Below are positions 35,760-40,000 of a stretch of 40,000 nt of DNA, piece after piece (the stretch's first letter is position 1; each line of letters opens with the position of its first letter). Below the pieces are notes generated by a model, which saw nothing but the letters and a program-made list of their open reading frames with translations, was not told where the DNA came from and made no database searches. A program made the translations under genes and the position numbers. The stretch spans positions 33,776,041 to 33,816,040 of the forward strand of contig CM060339.1 of NCBI GenBank assembly GCA_030674155.1, given 5' to 3'. The DNA comes from Stramonita haemastoma (Eukaryota; Mollusca; Gastropoda; Neogastropoda; Muricidae).

Positions 35760-36032
35760 TAACTTTGCAAACAAAAATGATAAAAATGAACAGCTTCCGT
35801 TTTCTTTTTGGAGTTAGAATGTTCATGGTCTGTTGAACAAAATGTCTAAAAATGAATTTGTTTCATATGTCCGTTCATTTGATTTTGACAGTTTACTAGA
35901 AACATTAGTGGAATATTTTGAAAACATTTGTTTTGTAGAGTTCGAGTTGTTCTGTGTACCCGCCCTGAAATTGTAAAATCAGGGGAGACGACCCGGGGGG
36001 ATTATTTGTCTGATTAAAAAGAGTCTTTGTAA
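35760..36032 (+). pseudogene. LINE endonuclease N-terminal fragment, inverted relative to its RT
   Basis: Plus-strand reading gives NVHGLLNKMSKNEFVSYVRS, FDFDSLLETLVEYFENICF, then FCVPALKL, stop, NQGRRPGGIICLIKKSL. This is the start of an APE-type LINE endonuclease (NVxGL, then LxETxV with Glu, then the GxxSGGVVxxIK strand). An in-frame stop near 35815 and another near 35975 break it. The region fits family i, whose linker and RT lie next to it on the minus strand. Confidence 0.6.
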
Positions 36033-36033
36033 A

Positions 36034-36407
<374 letters not shown>

Positions 36408-36417
36408 GTACTAATAA

Positions 36418-36529
36418 ATGAACGAATGACTAGAATGAATGACTAGAATGAATGACTAGAATGAATGACTAGAATGAATGAATGAATGAATGAATGAATG
36501 AATGAATGAATGAATGAATGAATGAATGA
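36418..36529. repeat. (GAATGAATGACTA)n then (GAAT)n
   Basis: Five 13-14 bp units of gaatgactagaat type followed by about 13 GAAT units. It forms the likely tail of the LINE 3' end next to it. Confidence 0.95.
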
Positions 36530-36605
36530 TTCAATTTTTTAGGGTAACACATTATTCACATTTTTATTTTATCATCCGGCCCTGATCCTGATTAGGAGAC
36601 AGCAA
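36530..36605 (-). mobile_element. LINE 3' tail fragment
   Basis: Minus-strand reading cctaatcaggatcagggcc, ggatgataaaataaaaatg, gaataatgtg before (ATTC)n. A second copy is at 38800-38860 on the plus strand (cctaatcagggcaagggcc, ggatgaaaag, gaatgc). The cagggxcxggatg block also resembles the tail of SINE family A. Confidence 0.5.
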
Positions 36606-37284
36606 AACAGAATTAAACGAATCAAAGGAAAAGAAAACCAAAATCACCATCATCAACAATAAAATGTTCAACCTATTAATTTAAAAAGGGAGATAGGTAT
36701 ATAGTCAACAAATGCACAGTTCCCACTGGGTACATTGATACTTATTCAAACAAATGCTATGTATATTTTTTCGGCAAACATTATTTGTTTGTCTGTCTTG
36801 TTCGACGATGACCTCCAAATCAGCACAGGAGGCAGCTGCTTTTTTGGAAATTGGGTAGATATTTGATTATAGTAGATATGCCTTGCCCACAACACACCCC
36901 CACTCTCTTGGCCAAGAGAGCATACGGACAGGCAGCGTTGGAGATGTTCTCCAAAGGCCAACTGGCCCCAGAGCTGCAGCACACAAGGACTGTGAAGTCA
37001 AGCCTCCTAGTCAGAGAGTCATAGTCGATTACTAAAAGACCAAGTGTAAATTGAAATTCCATGAGTGGGAAAGACACTGATTATACAGCCTCGCACTTTG
37101 CTGCTGCCCCCAGCAGCAATGGTTTAATCAAGAACTGTGATAAAACCCTGGCGCATAATTCCTAACTGACCCAAACATTCATGTCAAGACAGATACACTG
37201 GTTTGTAATCAAATGAAATATATTGAAATGGAGAGGAGACATAAGAGAAAAGGGTAACCAAGACAACAAAAGAAAGAGCAAGAT

Positions 37285-37285
<1 letters not shown>
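36606..37285. other. unidentified sequence, possibly LINE 3' UTR
   Basis: Frames of 78-85 codons on the minus strand (36746-37077) show no recognised motif. Its position upstream of a LINE tail suggests 3' UTR or C-terminal sequence. Confidence 0.35.
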
Positions 37286-37335
<50 letters not shown>

Positions 37336-37496
37336 AAAGAAAGAAAGAAAGAAAGAAAGAAAGAAGAGACAGGCAGACAGACAGACAGACAGACAGGCAG
37401 GCAGGCAGGCAGACAGGCAGACAGACAGACAGAGAGACAGAGAGACAGAGACTGACAGGCAGAAAGAAAGACAGACAGACATATAGACAGACAGGG
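37286..37496. repeat. (GAAA)n then (CAGA)n/(GCAG)n array
   Basis: GAAA units (37286-37367), then a block switch to CAGA and GCAG tetramers and variants to 37496. Confidence 0.97.
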
Positions 37497-37690
37497 AGGT
37501 AGTGAGAAACAGTCTTCTTCCTGTTTAAATTCCATACCTTCGATGATTGCATTTGTTCCAAATCATCCGTGTCAGGATGCATCAATGGTACTGCAAGCTC
37601 CATTTTTAGTGGTGCCTGCAGTGTATGTATAGTGTTCATGATACCAAATAGAGAAATAAACACTTTACATTCGCGAAAAAAAGACAGTGA
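37497..37690. other. spacer, no feature recognised
   Basis: Ordinary sequence; no splice-bounded frame that could be tied to the upstream gene. Confidence 0.4.
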
Positions 37691-37706
37691 ACACAAACAC
37701 ACACGC

Positions 37707-37784
<78 letters not shown>
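37691..37784. repeat. (CA)n microsatellite
   Basis: CA run with a few CACG units at its start. Confidence 0.97.
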
Positions 37785-37786
<2 letters not shown>

Positions 37787-38220
37787 TGGAAACACAAGTA
37801 CAATGGGTGTCAAAATGACATGAAGAAAAATTATAACTAGTTCATTATTAAACATAAAATATGCTTGTTAAAACAACAGGAACAGGCAAGTTGCAGACAT
37901 ACAGAAAACAGATTAAAACAGGGCAACAAGTAACCCGGGGAGTTGCAGATAAGCAGTAACAGCCGAATGATAGGCCATAGGCAGACTTCAGTGCAGAATA
38001 CGTCAATAGTCTCATTACCAGTATTCATAGCAGATTTACAAGCTAACAGAACAATCGAGATTTAACTCTTTCCACGTCCAATGGTATTTGCAGCATTAAG
38101 CAGTTAAGAAATTTAATGGTAGGATGATTATAACTTTATCACACACCACTATACTTTGAGGTTAGAAAGAAAATCAAATACTACAAACCAAACTTAATAC
38201 ACATGATTTTTAAGAAGGGA
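37785..38220. other. spacer, no feature recognised
   Basis: AT-rich sequence without coding or repeat signals. Confidence 0.4.
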
Positions 38221-38253
38221 AAAGAAAAAAAAAAAAAAGAAAGAAAAAAAACT
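38221..38253 (-). terminator. poly(T) RNA polymerase III-type terminator for the tRNA-like sequence
   Basis: On the minus strand a T8 run follows the discriminator of the tRNA-like sequence by three bases, followed by further T runs. Confidence 0.5.
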
Positions 38254-38324
38254 TCCCAAGCGGGGAATCGAAGCCCGGCCGTCGCGGTGAGAGTGAGAAA
38301 TCATAACCACCAGACCACTTGGGA
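38254..38324 (-). tRNA. tRNA-Glu(CUC)-like sequence, probably a pseudogene or SINE head
   Basis: On the minus strand tcccaag pairs perfectly with cttggga (acceptor stem), the D arm has tggtctggtggttatga (A-box-like), the anticodon loop ctctcac gives CUC, and the T loop is ttcgatt. However the anticodon stem has two mismatches (tctca against cgcga) and the T stem lacks the conserved G53-C61 pair, with C opposite C. A T8 terminator follows. The sum suggests a decayed tRNA-Glu gene or tRNA-derived head. Confidence 0.5.
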
Positions 38325-38373
38325 TCTGCTATTTGACAAAGTCAGGGACTTTGTTTAACCTTGCCAAGCAACA

Positions 38374-38702
<329 letters not shown>

Positions 38703-38713
38703 TTAAAATAATA

Positions 38714-38791
<78 letters not shown>
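38703..38791. repeat. (AT)n then (GT)n
   Basis: AT array 38718-38780 and a short GT run follow the SINE tail. Confidence 0.95.
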
Positions 38792-38792
<1 letters not shown>

Positions 38793-38794
38793 TT

Positions 38795-38865
38795 TGATAG
38801 TTCCTAATCAGGGCAAGGGCCGGATGAAAAGTTTATGTGAATGCTTATCTGTAAACCTTGAAAAA
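38795..38865 (+). mobile_element. LINE 3' tail fragment
   Basis: cctaatcagggcaagggcc, ggatgaaaag and gtgaatgcttatctgtaa match the tail at 36530-36605 and the end of the tail at 5105-5165. Confidence 0.5.
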
Positions 38866-39013
38866 AATCATAAAGATTATTTTCTCTCTCGATGAAAAAA
38901 GTATAATGTACCCACTGGAATAAAGAATATCAACCATTCCATGCATCCATCAATCTCCCTCCCTCCACTACCCCCTCCCCCCCTCCCCTCTCTCTCTCTC
39001 CCTCTCTCTCTTT
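38866..39013. other. spacer with pyrimidine-rich tract
   Basis: Short unique sequence, then C/T-rich low complexity (38955-39013) in front of a SINE fragment. Confidence 0.5.
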
Positions 39014-39176
39014 CAAATTCTTTTATATCGAGGATAATGGGATAAGCACTTTTGTGCTTTTTTCATCCAGTCCCCGTGTGTATGCAGTTGTGTAAACATT
39101 GTCATCTGTTCCCACCGGCACACAATGGCCTACTCTTACGAAAAGCGGAACAGGATTTAACGCGTGCGCAAGAATA
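39014..39176 (-). mobile_element. tRNA-derived SINE family A, copy 5 (partial)
   Basis: Only the 3' half: tail (tatcctcgatataaaagaat on the minus strand), gcacaaaagtgcttatcc, gtgccggtgggaacagatg and gttccgcttttcgtaagagt. Core and tRNA head are missing. Confidence 0.85.
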
Positions 39177-39195
39177 TTCTCTTATTATTCTTTCC

Positions 39196-39196
<1 letters not shown>

Positions 39197-39236
<40 letters not shown>
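39197..39236. repeat. (GT)n microsatellite
   Basis: Pure GT run of about 40 bp. Confidence 0.95.
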
Positions 39237-39239
<3 letters not shown>

Positions 39240-39776
39240 AGTAATGGTCTCGTGGTAATACATGATTCCTGACATTGGTACTTACATTTCCTTCTCAGGA
39301 AATGTGGTAGGAATTACACAATAATTAAGATTTTTTAAAAATCTATACAATTACAAAAATGCAACAACAACAACAAAAAAACACCACCCCGCCCCCCTAA
39401 AAAAACACACACAAAAAACTAAACCCTTAAAAGTGAATAAACATAAAAAAACCGGAGGAAAAAGAAAAAGAAAGAAATCATAAAAAGCTTTTGTTCCAAA
39501 GAAGGAGAAGGGGGATAATCAGTGTCGACAGAAAGAATACAACCAATTATCTCCCAGGAGCAATGTTCTGCACAGTCCCAGTAAAGAGGTCGCCGTAAAC
39601 AAACAAAACAAAAACAACAGAATTCAACAACACCCCCCTCCCCCATCCAACTACAATAACAACAAAATAACAACACCTAACAATATAAACACGCAAAAAC
39701 AAAACGTACAGCCACTATATGTCAAAAAAAAAAAAAGAAAAAAAAAAAGAAAGGGGGGAGGGAGGATGTCTCTGTT
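39237..39776. other. A-rich sequence, no feature recognised
   Basis: A- and AAC-rich sequence with no motif recognised. Confidence 0.4.
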
Positions 39777-39885
39777 ACTCAGACCCCGCGTGCATGCAGT
39801 TTTCGTAAATTTTGACATCAGTTCCTACTGGCACACAACGGCCTACTCTTTCAAAAACCGGAACAGGTTTTAACGTATGTATAAG
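39777..39885 (-). mobile_element. tRNA-derived SINE family A, copy 6 (old fragment)
   Basis: Diverged match to the middle of the family: caggacccgcg-like cagaccccgcgtgcatgcag, ttcctactggcacacaacg, gcctactctttcaaaaaccg. No tail or head. Confidence 0.65.
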
Positions 39886-40000
39886 AAACAAAATTGAATA
39901 CTATCGAGTTAAAGTTAATATTGTTCTAATTAGGAGGAAGAACCTCCCCCCCCCCCTCCTCGCCACCTTCACAAACCTAGTCGATAGCAGGAAACATATA
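39886..40000. other. window end, no feature recognised
   Basis: A short C10 run near 39945 and ordinary sequence. Confidence 0.4.

Noticed and set aside
38254..38324. Functional tRNA-Glu gene
   Set aside because: Anticodon and T stems have mismatches at conserved positions; kept only as a tRNA-like sequence.

Overview
The window looks like a metazoan nuclear intergenic or intronic region, most likely from a mollusc and probably a marine gastropod. The evidence is very dense (CA/TG)n, (GA)n, (AT)n, (AAT)n and (ACAT)n microsatellites, several LINE clades (CR1-like, RTE-like, an RNase H-bearing I-like family), tRNA-derived SINEs of mollusc-like architecture, and a Ty3/Gypsy LTR element. The species assignment is inference. 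There are no operons, phage genes or CRISPR arrays.

Region 1-9.6 kb (+ strand) appears to carry part of one host gene. Five exons (165-336, 1767-1906, 3222-3284, 9147-9260 and a 21-nt microexon 9552-9572) have consensus splice sites and join with matching phases (2-2, 1-1, 1-1, 1-1). Together they encode a cysteine-containing extracellular part, an acidic stalk, one transmembrane helix and the start of a cytoplasmic tail, i.e. a type I membrane protein. First and last exons lie outside the window or were not found. Its introns are filled with microsatellites, a CR1 3' tail, SINEs and two truncated RNase H-type LINE fragments.

Region 9.6-17.3 kb: a 48-bp tandem repeat interrupted by a SINE with a target duplication, then a structurally complete Ty3/Gypsy element (10928-15871) with two identical 176-bp TG...CA LTRs and one uninterrupted 1420-codon gag-pol frame. 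It is flanked by an unusual direct repeat of about 75 bp. About 0.8 kb of CA/CACG microsatellite follows.

Region 17.3-28.0 kb (mostly - strand): a near full-length but frameshifted CR1-like LINE, two different SINEs, the 3' end of a second LINE family, and an RTE-like LINE whose 5' part (+ strand) and 3' part (- strand) face apart around another CR1-like copy.

Region 28.0-36.0 kb is a nest: one old LINE (family i) is interrupted by a doubly truncated CR1-like copy and by a long RTE-like copy with a 642-codon frame; its own 5' endonuclease part is inverted. Region 36.0-40.0 kb holds long (GA)n, (GAAT)n and (GAAA)n arrays, SINE pieces and a tRNA-Glu-like sequence.

The most noteworthy items are the recent LTR insertion with its long flanking duplication, the two LINE 5'-segment inversions, the split transmembrane-protein gene, and the SINEs that share core and tail modules.
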